From the NCBI RefSeq assembly GCF_004368405.1, contig NZ_SBJH01000030.1, forward strand, positions 1 through 39,249: a stretch of DNA of 39,249 nt. Direction: 5' to 3'. The position numbers and the translations under genes were made by a program. Below, in pieces: positions 24,798 to 32,889 of the stretch. Numbering within the stretch: position 1 is the stretch's first letter; every line of letters starts with the position of its first letter. A model generated the notes under the pieces. It had not been told where the DNA came from. It saw nothing but the letters and a program-made list of their open reading frames with translations, and ran no database searches. The stretch comes from Olivibacter sp. XZL3 (GTDB lineage Bacteria > Bacteroidota > Bacteroidia > Sphingobacteriales > Sphingobacteriaceae).

Positions 24798-25361
24798 TTA
24801 CACTTTATCCAGCGGCTTCCTTTTATCCTCTTTAATCTGTTTGAAATGGCTTGGTGTCAGCCCGGTAACTTTTTTAAATTGGTTACTCAAATATGCTACG
24901 CTTGAATAGTTCAGGCGATTTGCAATCTCACTTAGCGACAACTCATCGTACACCAACAATTCTTTTACTTTTTCAACCTTTTGGGCGATAAAGTATTTTT
25001 CAATGGTCGTACCCTCTACCTCTGAAAACAGATTGGACAGGTAATTGTAATCGTGGTGCAGTTTATCGCTCAATACATCCGAAAGATTGGTTTTTACATC
25101 ATTGTCTTGATGATGCACCATGTCTATGATAGTGTTCTTTATCTTTTCTATTATTCTGCTCTTTTTATCGTCAATTATCTCAAATCCTAATGGTTCTAAA
25201 GTCTTTACCAAAGCATCTTTTTTTGCGGGGGTTATCTCTTGGGCTAAGGTTACTTCACCCAATTTTATATTCTTAATACCTAAACCAAGTTTTTCCAATT
25301 CATTTTGCACTACCATAATGCAGCGGTTGCAAACCATATTTTTTATAAAGAGTGTATTCAT
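24798..25361 (-). CDS. AraC-family regulator with N-terminal HMA-like sensor
   Basis: The 187-residue protein begins with an HMA-like fold (1-70): FIKNMVCNRCIMVVQNEL holds a CxxC at residues 11-14, and LVKTLEPLGFEIIDD closes the domain. A helical linker follows, then a complete AraC DNA-binding region (about 95-180) with YLSNLFSEVEG for the first helix-turn-helix and LSEIANRLNYSSVAYLSNQF followed by KKVTGLTPSHFK for the second. A Cu(I)-binding domain joined directly to AraC helices points to a one-component metal-responsive regulator, probably of copA-copZ next to it and perhaps of the operon at 21247. Direct metal binding is inferred from the CxxC. The class occurs beside copper genes in other Bacteroidota. 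Confidence 0.85.
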   Translation of the reverse strand: MNTLFIKNMVCNRCIMVVQNELEKLGLGIKNIKLGEVTLAQEITPAKKDALVKTLEPLGFEIIDDKKSRIIEKIKNTIIDMVHHQDNDVKTNLSDVLSDKLHHDYNYLSNLFSEVEGTTIEKYFIAQKVEKVKELLVYDELSLSEIANRLNYSSVAYLSNQFKKVTGLTPSHFKQIKEDKRKPLDKV

Positions 25362-25405
25362 ATTTATTCACTGCCACATTTTGTATTTAATATAAAAGCA
25401 ATAAA

Positions 25406-25413
25406 CAAATTTA
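25406..25413 (-). promoter_or_regulatory. Candidate -7 promoter element for the regulator gene
   Basis: TAAATTTG on the minus strand matches the Bacteroidota TAnnTTTG element and lies about 45 bases upstream of the regulator ATG. No matching TTTG is seen at the usual -33 distance, so the call is weak. Confidence 0.3.
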
Positions 25414-25497
25414 CGATTTATGTTGAACTACGCTTTGCTCGTCGTTTAATTCATTTACAATGATTGATTATTTATGACAAACGCTAATGATTTAGGA

Positions 25498-27498
25498 TTA
25501 CTCTTGTTGTACCAAGTGCTGTAAGTTCGGGTCATTCTTGATACGCTCCATTTCGCTTTCAACGATATGCAGAACATCCGATTTTATCTGTTTGTAGTTG
25601 GCTTCTATTTCCTGTTTCATTTTATCCTCGCCTTGTTCATCAACAAAGGATAAAATCTGCGGTATCTTTTGATAGGCTTTGGTTTCGGCGGCTACCTTGT
25701 CATTATCTACCACAATTTCAGCGTGAAAGATTTTTTGCTCGATACGTTCGTCAAAGTTATCCGATACAGAACCGACAAACATACCCTGTGTAAGCGTTGA
25801 AATTTTGGAAGCCGGAATAAGGCTGTCTAATTGTGTGGAAATTGAAGTAGATTTATCGTTGCGGTTAATCGTCATACTCTGACGTTTCTGTAACACTTTA
25901 CCAAAGCGTTCTGATAGGCTCTTTGCCGTTTCTCCAACCACCTGACCACTGAATATATTGCCGACGGTATTCTGTATTACCTTGCTCTCTTTGTCGCCGT
26001 AATCCCTTGTTAATTGCGAAAAATCCTGAAAGCCTAAGCAAACTGCTACCTTATTACTTCTCGCCGTTGCGATAAGGTTATCCAGTCCTCTAAAATAAAT
26101 CGTAGGCAACTCATCTATGATAACGGAACTCTTTAGCTGTCCCTTTTTATTAATTAGTTTTACAATCCTCGAATTGTATAAACCCAAAGCTGCGGAATAA
26201 ATATTTTGTCGGTCGGGATTATTACCCACGCATAAAATTTTCGGTTCTTTCGGGTTATTGATGTCAAGCGTAAAATCATCGCCTGTCATTACCCAGTATA
26301 ATTGTGGGCTAATCATTCTTGATAATGGAATTTTTGCTGATGCTATTTGTCCTTGTAACTGGTCTTGCGCTCCACCTTGCCAAGCATCCATAAACGGCGA
26401 TAAGTAGTTTTCTAATTCGGGATAGGAAGTTAATATCGTGAATACCTCTGAATACTTTTTGTTCAGCAATTCAATAGCGTGTGGAAATGTACAATATTTG
26501 CCATTCTCATAGATTTTCAGATACCAAATAATGGCAGCTAAAAGGATAATTGGGCTTTCCACGAAAAAATCCCCTTGCTTCAAAATCCACGATTTGTTAA
26601 GGTTTAGCATTATGGTATATGCCGCTTCGTAAGCATCAGATATGTCGGTCATAAATTCGGGATTGAGTGGATTGCAACGGTGGCTCTTGCGTGGGTCGTC
26701 GAAATTTATCACGTAAAATTTCGGCTGAACTTTGTACTTATCCCGGTGCTTCAGTAAATGATTGTAGGCGATAGTCGAAAGGTCGTCGAATTTAAAATCG
26801 TATATGTACATACTAAAGCCTTTCTCTATTTGCTGCTTGATGTAGTTATTTACGATGGCATAAGATTTACCTGAACCCGGAGTACCCAACACGATTGATG
26901 CCCTGAAAGGATTGACAATGTTTATCCAACCGTTGTTCCATTTGCCTTTGTAATAAAACTTGGTGGGCAGGTTGACGGAATACTCGTTTTCCATCAGCTT
27001 GGTTTCCTGCTGAAAGCTCTCGTTCTCGTTATTGAAAACATCGTCCATCAGGTTAGTACGGAGCAAACGGCTCATCCATACACCTGCCATCAGCAATGCG
27101 ATATAACCTAATGAGATAGTAAGGATATACAGGAATGTACCTGTTGCCGGAGATAACTTTAGCAACGGTGTATTCAGGAAGAACAGCACAAAGCCAACGC
27201 CCAAAGCCACGTAAATTTTAGTCCAGGTTATCTTCTCATTTTTTACGCCCTTTGTTCCTAAGCAACTCAAAGCCAGTAAGACCAAAGCGAATGCTTTGGT
27301 GTAAAGGGTATGTGAAAACAAACCCGCCGTTCGGTCGAAATTGCCTAATATCTTGTTGATTACTTCCAACGTCCAACCACGTTCTAAAAAGAAACCGTAG
27401 CAGAACCAATAAAGGTGCATCAGCACCAAAAGAATACTGACTGCCCGCATAAAAGCCATTATCTTGGCAAGCCCTCTTAAATCGTCTTCTCCCTGCAT
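25498..27498 (-). CDS. mobC: Conjugative coupling protein MobC (VirD4/TraG family)
   Basis: The 666-residue protein has four N-terminal membrane helices (about 17-37, 66-82, 97-113 and 120-146). The NTPase domain follows, with Walker A VLGTPGSGKSYAIV (GTPGSGKS at 205-212) and a Walker B region SSVIIDELPTIYFRG. Sequence and layout match Bacteroides-type MobC (NEYSVNLP just before the NTPase domain). It docks the relaxosome to the transfer channel and pumps DNA through it. It is the last of three mob genes read leftwards, 101 bases after mobB, and it borders the copper island. The C-terminal 70 residues are charged and probably cytoplasmic. Length is normal, so it looks functional. Confidence 0.93.
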   Translation of the reverse strand: MQGEDDLRGLAKIMAFMRAVSILLVLMHLYWFCYGFFLERGWTLEVINKILGNFDRTAGLFSHTLYTKAFALVLLALSCLGTKGVKNEKITWTKIYVALGVGFVLFFLNTPLLKLSPATGTFLYILTISLGYIALLMAGVWMSRLLRTNLMDDVFNNENESFQQETKLMENEYSVNLPTKFYYKGKWNNGWINIVNPFRASIVLGTPGSGKSYAIVNNYIKQQIEKGFSMYIYDFKFDDLSTIAYNHLLKHRDKYKVQPKFYVINFDDPRKSHRCNPLNPEFMTDISDAYEAAYTIMLNLNKSWILKQGDFFVESPIILLAAIIWYLKIYENGKYCTFPHAIELLNKKYSEVFTILTSYPELENYLSPFMDAWQGGAQDQLQGQIASAKIPLSRMISPQLYWVMTGDDFTLDINNPKEPKILCVGNNPDRQNIYSAALGLYNSRIVKLINKKGQLKSSVIIDELPTIYFRGLDNLIATARSNKVAVCLGFQDFSQLTRDYGDKESKVIQNTVGNIFSGQVVGETAKSLSERFGKVLQKRQSMTINRNDKSTSISTQLDSLIPASKISTLTQGMFVGSVSDNFDERIEQKIFHAEIVVDNDKVAAETKAYQKIPQILSFVDEQGEDKMKQEIEANYKQIKSDVLHIVESEMERIKNDPNLQHLVQQE

Positions 27499-27545
27499 TA
27501 TTTTAAGTTTTAATGTTCAGGCGTGAATTTAAAGGCTCTATGGAG

Positions 27546-27598
27546 TGGCTATAAGAATGTGGCAGCCTGTGGCGTTGTGTGGCAGTGTTTGGCTGATT
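27546..27598 (-). repeat. 10-bp phased GCCA repeat array between mobB and mobC
   Basis: On the minus strand GCC occurs at exact 10-base steps (first bases 27593, 27583, 27573 and 27563), as GCCAAACACT, GCCACACAAC, GCCACAGGCT and GCCACATTCT, with another GCCA slightly out of phase at 27549. Its 15-base start is the exact reverse complement of GTGGCAGTGTTTGGC and recurs at 29651-29665. Confidence 0.7.
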
Positions 27599-27599
27599 G

Positions 27600-28889
27600 C
27601 TATTTCTGACCTCTTTGGCGTTTCCTTTTTTTCTTCATCTTGTTGGCAAAATCCTGTTCCTCGTAATCTTCGCCCTGGGCTTCGGGAAGTAAACCGCCAA
27701 ATGCTTCAATCAAACCGTCTTCGTGTTTTTCAGAAGTATTCAGGAAGTCGAACAAATGATGTGGTTCTTCCGCAGGAAGATCTGCATCATTTGATGTAGA
27801 TATTTTCGGTTGTAATTCAACTGGTTCTTTAATCTCCGGTTTGATGTTATTGTTCCAATAATCATTAAAGGTATTGGCAGAAAGCTCTTTGCTTAAATTT
27901 GAACCATTCCAAACCGTTTTGGAATTGTGGTCAATAAACGTCATTCCGTAAATACGACCTGCATCATTTCTACGCACCACTACGTTAATGCCCTGTTCGG
28001 CTAACTGTTTTTTAAAAGCCTGCTCATTACTTGTTGATTGCAGGGCAATTGTAACGGCAGCTTTTAGGGTTGGCTTTGTTGGGTGGTTTTTTAAAGCCTC
28101 TTTGCTTTTCGCAAAATGTAATTCCAAAGTTGGTAGCCCTGCGTTTTTACCAAATAAGGAAGCCTTAAACGGGTGTCCGGCTCTTTCTCCTTTTTCATTT
28201 AACGGAATATACAGTAAACCCTGCTGCATCTTTCCCTGTAATTCGCCGTCCACTTTTTCGGTGGTAACATTGAACAGGGAAAGCAAAGCATTGTATTCTC
28301 CCAAAGTTTGGTATCGATAATAGTTCGGCAGGTGGCGGACTACCGAAGCGATTTGGCTTTTTATATCGCCTGCCCGATAATCTACCGGACGGAAAACCTT
28401 ATCAGTTTGGTTGCGCTCCTTGTCTGTTGCGGGTATCAATCCGTGTTGTCTTTCCAGTTCACGGCATACATTCATAGACCGCATTTTCTCGAATTTGTCC
28501 GAAATCTTTTTACCCTGCTCGTCCACGCAAACCGATACAATGTGTATATGGCTGCGGTCAATATCCGTGTGTTTGAACACCACAAAAGGCTGTTCGCCGT
28601 AACCCATTTCCCGCATATACTGTTCTGCCATTTCCCTAAACTTATCATCGCTAACCTTATCGTTCGGGTCAGGATTGAGCGAAATATGCAACGTATGTTT
28701 CTCGGTGTTGCGGTTGGCTATCAGGTAAGGGGCAAAAGACTGGGCTAATTGTGCCACAGAATAATGACCGCTTGCGGTTTCAATCATCTTATTGGCAAAC
28801 AAAATCTGCCCGTTTTCATTCTCCACTTTAAGCTGATTGTACGCCAATGCCCCGTATAAATTTGCGCTTCTTCCAATTTTTGCTATCAT
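27600..28889 (-). CDS. mobB: Relaxase/mobilisation nuclease MobB
   Basis: The 429-residue protein has the relaxase domain in its first 150 residues: MIAKIGRSANLYGALAYNQL with candidate catalytic tyrosines, LHISLNPDPND, and FKHTDIDRSHIHIVSVCVDE with the HIH metal motif. The rest is a helical region followed by an acidic and basic tail (KMKKKRKRQRGQK). It nicks oriT and leads the strand into the recipient. It is 8 bases downstream of mobA, as in Bacteroides CTnDOT-type elements. The tail ends in a lysine/arginine cluster that may bind DNA. The exact catalytic Tyr cannot be chosen by eye. Confidence 0.92.
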   Translation of the reverse strand: MIAKIGRSANLYGALAYNQLKVENENGQILFANKMIETASGHYSVAQLAQSFAPYLIANRNTEKHTLHISLNPDPNDKVSDDKFREMAEQYMREMGYGEQPFVVFKHTDIDRSHIHIVSVCVDEQGKKISDKFEKMRSMNVCRELERQHGLIPATDKERNQTDKVFRPVDYRAGDIKSQIASVVRHLPNYYRYQTLGEYNALLSLFNVTTEKVDGELQGKMQQGLLYIPLNEKGERAGHPFKASLFGKNAGLPTLELHFAKSKEALKNHPTKPTLKAAVTIALQSTSNEQAFKKQLAEQGINVVVRRNDAGRIYGMTFIDHNSKTVWNGSNLSKELSANTFNDYWNNNIKPEIKEPVELQPKISTSNDADLPAEEPHHLFDFLNTSEKHEDGLIEAFGGLLPEAQGEDYEEQDFANKMKKKRKRQRGQK

Positions 28890-28897
28890 TTCTGCCG

Positions 28898-29332
28898 CTA
28901 TTTTTTCAGGTGTTTGGCTTCAAATTCCTCGCTTATTTGGATAATTTTCTGACACAGCATTGCCATTTCAGCCGTCTGTTTTTCCAGTTTGTACAGGAAT
29001 GCAGCCGCCTTTTTCTCGGAAAAATTCTTGTACAGCAGCTTTACAATTTGGTTATAGTTTACACCAATGGAACGGAACTGGCTGTGAAAAGAGGTCAGCC
29101 TCATATAAAAATCAACCGTTCCTTTATCAATCTGAATGGTCTTTATGGTCTTGTCAAATATACAGGACGTAATGAAATGCGCCTTTACTTGCATACCTGA
29201 TTTATCAAACAGGGCAAGAAAACGGGCGTGTTCCTGCTCGTTAAAGGAAATCGTATAGCGAATGGTCACCGGGTCTTCTTTGGGGCGGCGTCCTGTCTTT
29301 TTCAATTGCTTTTTGTTGTTATCGTTCATCAC
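28898..29332 (-). CDS. mobA: Mobilisation accessory protein MobA (ribbon-helix-helix type)
   Basis: The 144-residue basic protein starts with a lysine-rich region (KKQLKKTGRRPKEDP). A short beta-strand then precedes helices (VTIRYTISFNEQEHARFLAL), as in ribbon-helix-helix relaxosome proteins, and FRSIGVNYNQIVKLLYKNF is a conserved block. It would bind near oriT and help the relaxase MobB. It is the first mob gene read leftwards from the intergenic region that holds the candidate oriT. Either of the two initial Met codons could be the start. Confidence 0.88.
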   Translation of the reverse strand: MMNDNNKKQLKKTGRRPKEDPVTIRYTISFNEQEHARFLALFDKSGMQVKAHFITSCIFDKTIKTIQIDKGTVDFYMRLTSFHSQFRSIGVNYNQIVKLLYKNFSEKKAAAFLYKLEKQTAEMAMLCQKIIQISEEFEAKHLKK

Positions 29333-29382
29333 TAATCCATTTTAAAATCCATACAAAACCCTGACTTCGGAAGGTGTTTTCT

Positions 29383-29533
29383 GCCCCCTGCAAAGGGCAA
29401 GTTGTTTTGAGCATCGGAAATCATTCCGAGATGCTCAAAACACAACTTGCCGTGTTCCGGTGAACACAAAAATCCGCCCTGCGGGACGGATTGAATGTAA
29501 CAGGGAAAAACGGCTCGATGCCGTTCCCGTTAC
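29383..29533. other. Cluster of inverted repeats, candidate oriT
   Basis: The strongest repeat has arms at 29398-29419 and 29424-29449, complementary over about 22 bases with two 2-base bulges, around a GGAA-ATCA-TTCC core. To its left is CCCTGCAAAGGG (29386-29397), and to its right GTGTTCCGGTGAACAC. A bulged repeat follows (GTAAC...GTTAC, 29497-29533). Density of hairpins just upstream of mobA, in the mob/tra intergenic region, is what an origin of transfer shows. The nick site cannot be assigned. Confidence 0.55.
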
Positions 29534-29630
29534 CCCCTGATATGTCAAAAGACTTTTGCATAAATCCGTTAATAAAAATCACAATACAAAGTAAAGCCCT
29601 GTTTACGATAGCGTTGCACTGTACCACAGT

Positions 29631-29670
29631 GCCAAATGCTGCCTCTGAACGCCAAACACTGCCACCACTA
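29631..29670 (+). repeat. 10-bp phased GCC repeat array upstream of the tra leader
   Basis: Four units, GCCAAATGCT, GCCTCTGAAC, GCCAAACACT and GCCACCACTA, lie in exact 10-base register. The core GCCAAACACTGCCAC is the reverse complement of the array at 27579-27593 and 14 of its bases recur at 31483-31496. Confidence 0.7.
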
Positions 29671-29689
29671 TACAACTAAATGAATTTGA

Positions 29690-30060
29690 TGAGTTCTTTG
29701 CCCCTGAATGTTGGCAGGCAGGCAGACTGCCCGTGCTTCAGGACGAGCTGACGGCACACATTCAAGATGGCAGGTTATCCTGCCAGCAAGATTGCAGGAA
29801 TGCAAGAAAGCAAGAGCGCAGGAATGACGGAAAGCGTGACAGCCTGCTATCAGACAATCACGCCTGAGTGACGGATGGAATGACGAACGAAACGAATGCA
29901 AGAACGCAATCCCGCCTGATAAGATGCCTGAATGAAAGCATTGCTGCTGTACGGCAGGCAAGCAGGCAATCAGCAATTCCCGCAGGCAAGCCTGATAGCT
30001 ATCCTGCAAGAAAGACAGCACGAAATCAGGACGGCACGGCTGCAAGCCTGAAAACAGTAA
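29690..30060 (+). other. T-poor, purine-rich leader with short degenerate repeats
   Basis: The plus strand here is strikingly poor in T and built from recurring words such as GCAGGAATG (29794 and 29818), GCAGGCAAGC, CAAGAA and GCCTGA. A perfect palindrome TGGCAGGTTATCCTGCCA lies at 29768-29785. It directly precedes traA and may be its 5' leader. It explains the long stop-free frame on the minus strand, which is not a gene. Confidence 0.5.
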
Positions 30061-30085
30061 GATGTAAACTTTAAATTTTAAAAAT

Positions 30086-30853
30086 ATGGACACAAAAAAG
30101 AAACCTCTGTTTGTCGCCTTTTCTTCTCAAAAAGGTGGTGTTGGCAAAAGCACATTTACCACGCTTGTCGCCAGTACGATGCACTATCGGTTAGGCTACA
30201 ATGTAGCCGTATTTGATGCGGATTTTCCGCAGCACAGTCTGATGAAAATGAAAACCCGTGATTTGGCAATGGTAATGGAAAATGAGGCTTTGAAAAAACT
30301 GGCGTATAAGCAGTTTACCACCATCAACAAAAAAGCCTATCCCATTATGCAGCACAAAGCAGATAGCGTACTCGATGCGGCTCACGAATTTGTAAACACT
30401 TCTCCCGTTCCGCCTGATGTGCTGTTCTTCGACCTGCCCGGAACCGTGAACACGCCCGGCATACTGAAAGCATTGGCGGGAATGCACCACATATTTACGC
30501 CCATCACGGCAGACCGTGTGGTAATGGAAAGTACGCTCATCTTCACGCAGCTTTTACAGGACGTGATTATGAAAAAGGGCGAAACTTCCATACAAAGCAT
30601 TAACCTGTTTTGGAACCAGGTGGATGGCAGGGAAAGCACACCCTTATATGAGGTGTACAATCAGCTTATTGAACAACTGGGGTTAAGCCTGATGCAAAGC
30701 CAAATCAAGAACAGCACCCGTTTTCGCAAGGAAAGCGAAGCGGACAGCAAAACGGTTTTCCGTTCTACGGTAATGCCTCCCGATGAGCGTTTGATGAAAG
30801 CCTGCCAGTTAGACCTGTTCATCAGCGAATTTTTAAACATCATTCAATTGTAG
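30086..30853 (+). CDS. traA: ParA-family ATPase TraA
   Basis: The 255-residue protein has the deviant Walker A motif FSSQKGGVGKSTFTTLVAST (KGGVGKST at about 13-20) and VAVFDADFPQHSL for the A' motif. VLFFDLPGT is the Walker B-like segment. This matches the ParA/MinD-like protein that opens the transfer operon of Bacteroides-type conjugative elements. It may place the DNA or the transfer machinery in the cell. It is read rightwards from the leader, and the next gene starts four bases after its stop, so they are cotranscribed. No ParB partner is adjacent. Confidence 0.9.
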   Translation: MDTKKKPLFVAFSSQKGGVGKSTFTTLVASTMHYRLGYNVAVFDADFPQHSLMKMKTRDLAMVMENEALKKLAYKQFTTINKKAYPIMQHKADSVLDAAHEFVNTSPVPPDVLFFDLPGTVNTPGILKALAGMHHIFTPITADRVVMESTLIFTQLLQDVIMKKGETSIQSINLFWNQVDGRESTPLYEVYNQLIEQLGLSLMQSQIKNSTRFRKESEADSKTVFRSTVMPPDERLMKACQLDLFISEFLNIIQL

Positions 30854-30857
30854 TGCT

Positions 30858-31307
30858 ATGGAAAAAGACAATAAGAAAAAAGTCACGCCGGACATTAACG
30901 AGGAAATGATGATGAACCTGATGGTGGACGGCATTAAAAAGGATGGTTTGCAGTTACCGCCTGAACCTGCCGAAGAGCAGGTAAAGGAAGCGGTAAAAGA
31001 CGAGGTGCAGCAGGAAGAATTATCACAAAGCAAACCCGCACAACGGGAAAGGAACCGCACCAAAAAAATCCTTGACGGAAGCTACGGCGAACACTTTTTG
31101 AAAACCCATTCGATGACAAAGCGGGGCGATAAAAGCATTTATATCCGGCAGGAATACCACGAACGGCTATCCCGTATTGTACAGGTAATCGGGAAAGATG
31201 CCATACCCCTGTACGCCTATCTCGATAACATATTGGAACATCATTTTGAAATGTTTGAAAAAGCCATTACCGATGATTTCAACGAAAAGTTTAAACCCAT
31301 TTTTTAA
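30858..31307 (+). CDS. DUF3408-type conjugal transfer protein
   Basis: The 149-residue protein has a charged, acidic N-terminal half (PEPAEEQVKEAVKDEVQQEE). The basic C-terminal half has SMTKRGDKSIYIRQEYHERL and IPLYAYLDNILEHHFEMFEK. The latter looks like a small strand-helix-helix DNA-binding fold, the DUF3408 pattern found after the ParA gene in Bacteroidota conjugative elements. It probably works with TraA as a DNA-binding partner, which would explain the lack of a separate ParB. That role is inferred from gene order. Confidence 0.85.
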   Translation: MEKDNKKKVTPDINEEMMMNLMVDGIKKDGLQLPPEPAEEQVKEAVKDEVQQEELSQSKPAQRERNRTKKILDGSYGEHFLKTHSMTKRGDKSIYIRQEYHERLSRIVQVIGKDAIPLYAYLDNILEHHFEMFEKAITDDFNEKFKPIF

Positions 31308-31318
31308 AGCATCTGATT

Positions 31319-31954
31319 ATGGAAATAGTAATTGTGATTTGCCTGCTGATAGTCATTGCCCTGCTTTTGCAGGATAAGATTGTCATTCATAAAAGGTCGG
31401 AGCAAAAGCCCACACAGGAAAAAGTTAACCCGAACCTGCCCGATATTATGGGGCAGCCCAAGCCAGTAAGAAGCCTTTCAGTGCCAAACACTGCCAATGA
31501 AAGCCAAATAACGGAACCGGAGATAAACCCTGATAATTTAGACATTGAATACGACGAAAACGAAAACGTCAGCATTCAAATTCCGCAGGAAGAACTGGAC
31601 GAAGTTTTCAGTAATATGCCTGATTTGGAGGAAGAGGAAGAAGAATGGAACAGGTACGGAATATCCGGTGGCGATAACGGTTTTGCCCAAGGGGTTACCT
31701 ACGACGAACTAAGCTCCGTAGGGGCATTGCTCCAAAAAGAGAATTTGGAACAGGCTCAAAAGGAAACAGCGGTAGCCATAGTTCAGAAATTACAGGGAAC
31801 CGAATTATTCAGCTTACTGGAAAATTCCATTGAGGGTGCTTCCCGAAAAATTGCCGAGCTTTTGGATAGCACACTTTCATCTGAAAGCGACGACGGTTCT
31901 TCCACCTTGCGGAAAAGTGATTTGGGTGATTTTGACATTGGGGAGTTTGTCTGA
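31319..31954 (+). CDS. traD: Conjugal transfer protein TraD (Bacteroidota type)
   Basis: The 211-residue protein has one N-terminal membrane helix (MEIVIVICLLIVIALLLQD). A proline-rich and then very acidic region follows (PQEELDEVF and DLEEEEEEWNRYG). The C-terminal helical region contains KLQGTELFSLLENSIEGASR and ends DFDIGEFV. Layout and sequence match the protein labelled TraD in Bacteroides-type elements. The function is not known. A 10-bp phased GCC array is embedded in its coding sequence at 31473-31512. It lies 11 bases after the DUF3408 gene. Confidence 0.8.
   Translation: MEIVIVICLLIVIALLLQDKIVIHKRSEQKPTQEKVNPNLPDIMGQPKPVRSLSVPNTANESQITEPEINPDNLDIEYDENENVSIQIPQEELDEVFSNMPDLEEEEEEWNRYGISGGDNGFAQGVTYDELSSVGALLQKENLEQAQKETAVAIVQKLQGTELFSLLENSIEGASRKIAELLDSTLSSESDDGSSTLRKSDLGDFDIGEFV
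31473..31512 (+). repeat. 10-bp phased GCC array inside traD
   Basis: Units GCCTTTCAGT, GCCAAACACT, GCCAATGAAA and GCCAAATAAC lie at exact 10-base steps (first bases 31473, 31483, 31493, 31503). The 14 bases GCCAAACACTGCCA are identical to those in the arrays at 29651 and (opposite strand) 27593. The array encodes part of the proline-rich linker of TraD. Confidence 0.6.
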
Positions 31955-32018
31955 AAAGACGGCTCCCTTTTGTCTTTTTAAAGGTGTTGCAGCCTGATAA
32001 AAAATAAACAGTACAGAT

Positions 32019-32819
32019 ATGATTAAGAAAGATGACCCTGATTATATATTCGAGGAATATAAAGGACATACCATAGCAAGCCACAAGAACAATGTTGTTG
32101 GCAAAGACATTAATAATCTCATCATCGTTTACCGTTCAGATGAGTTTCCCAATCACGGGTTTATTGTTGGACTTGATGATAGCAAGCTGTCAGGGGGCAG
32201 AAAGTCCGTGCCGCACAACATAGATGATGCAAAAGGCTACATTGATTGGGTAGTTGGTATTCAACAGAAAAAGGCAGAGATAAAGCCAACAAATAATATT
32301 GTTGACCAAGAAGTCTACGATATGCGTGTTAACAAAGGGATGCTGCCAACGATAGCTATTGCAGGGCATACATTCTATGTGGATATTCGTATGGATATGC
32401 TGCGACCTAAAGATGATTTCCTTTCAAAAGGCATTGTGTTCTCGGATATAGCCAACTACTATGATGAAGAGAAAAGAACTTATACCATTCCCTACAATCC
32501 GAAGACACACGAATTTCAGGAACCGGATTACCGTACTATCAAAGAGCTTCCTAAAGATTTAATTGCTGTGCAATTTCCCTCCGAAAGATTGCTTGACAGG
32601 ATTGGATGGAACAGGCACTACGGATTTGAATTGACGCACGGACTGGCAAAGCAGGGCTTGAAATTGCAGTTTGAAGCGAAGCAAATACCCTGGGAAAAAA
32701 CCTTTCTTGTTGGCTTGATTAAAAGCAACCTGAAAGCAGAAAAGAACCTGCAAAAAGCTACCGAAAAACAACAGCCAACCCAACCAAAGAAAGGTAAACA
32801 GAAAGGTAGAAAAATGTAA
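32019..32819 (+). CDS. Unrecognised 266-residue protein in the tra operon
   Basis: The soluble protein has no signal or membrane helix and no catalytic motif I recognise. The N-terminal 85 residues look like a separate small domain (VGKDINNLIIVYRS, GFIVGLDD, HNIDDAKGYIDWVVG). The middle has IAGHTFYVDIRMDMLRPKDD and a GIVFSDIANYYDEEKRTYTI segment. The C-terminus is basic and Gln/Lys-rich (PTQPKKGKQKGRKM), suggesting nucleic acid contact. It is read with the tra genes, 64 bases after traD, and lies just before the opposite-strand defence cassette. It may be an element-encoded cargo or an accessory transfer gene. Confidence 0.75.
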   Translation: MIKKDDPDYIFEEYKGHTIASHKNNVVGKDINNLIIVYRSDEFPNHGFIVGLDDSKLSGGRKSVPHNIDDAKGYIDWVVGIQQKKAEIKPTNNIVDQEVYDMRVNKGMLPTIAIAGHTFYVDIRMDMLRPKDDFLSKGIVFSDIANYYDEEKRTYTIPYNPKTHEFQEPDYRTIKELPKDLIAVQFPSERLLDRIGWNRHYGFELTHGLAKQGLKLQFEAKQIPWEKTFLVGLIKSNLKAEKNLQKATEKQQPTQPKKGKQKGRKM

Positions 32820-32889
32820 ATCGGCGCACCGATAACCGAACGTCAGACCGTAAAAAGTTTGGCGTTTTTTAAATACTGGAACTATATTT

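Larger units (their letters stand above)
29333..30085. other. Non-coding divergent region: candidate oriT and tra leader
   Basis: No convincing gene is seen between mobA (leftward) and traA (rightward). From left to right it holds a cluster of inverted repeats (29383-29533), an AT-rich stretch (29541-29620), a 10-bp phased GCC array (29631-29670), and a T-poor, purine-rich leader (29690-30060) with short degenerate repeats. Reading frames here lack domain features and start/stop context. Confidence 0.7.

Noticed and set aside
27546-29670. CRISPR array suggested by regularly spaced repeats
   Set aside because: The repeats are 10 bases apart without spacers, and there are no cas genes.
29668-30093. 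141-codon open frame on the minus strand between mob and tra genes
   Set aside because: It lies in a T-poor repeated region whose composition removes stop codons from that strand. It has no domain or signal, and its start overlaps the traA start.
31809-32084. 91-codon minus-strand open frame across the end of traD
   Set aside because: It overlaps two plus-strand genes and is a frame shadow.
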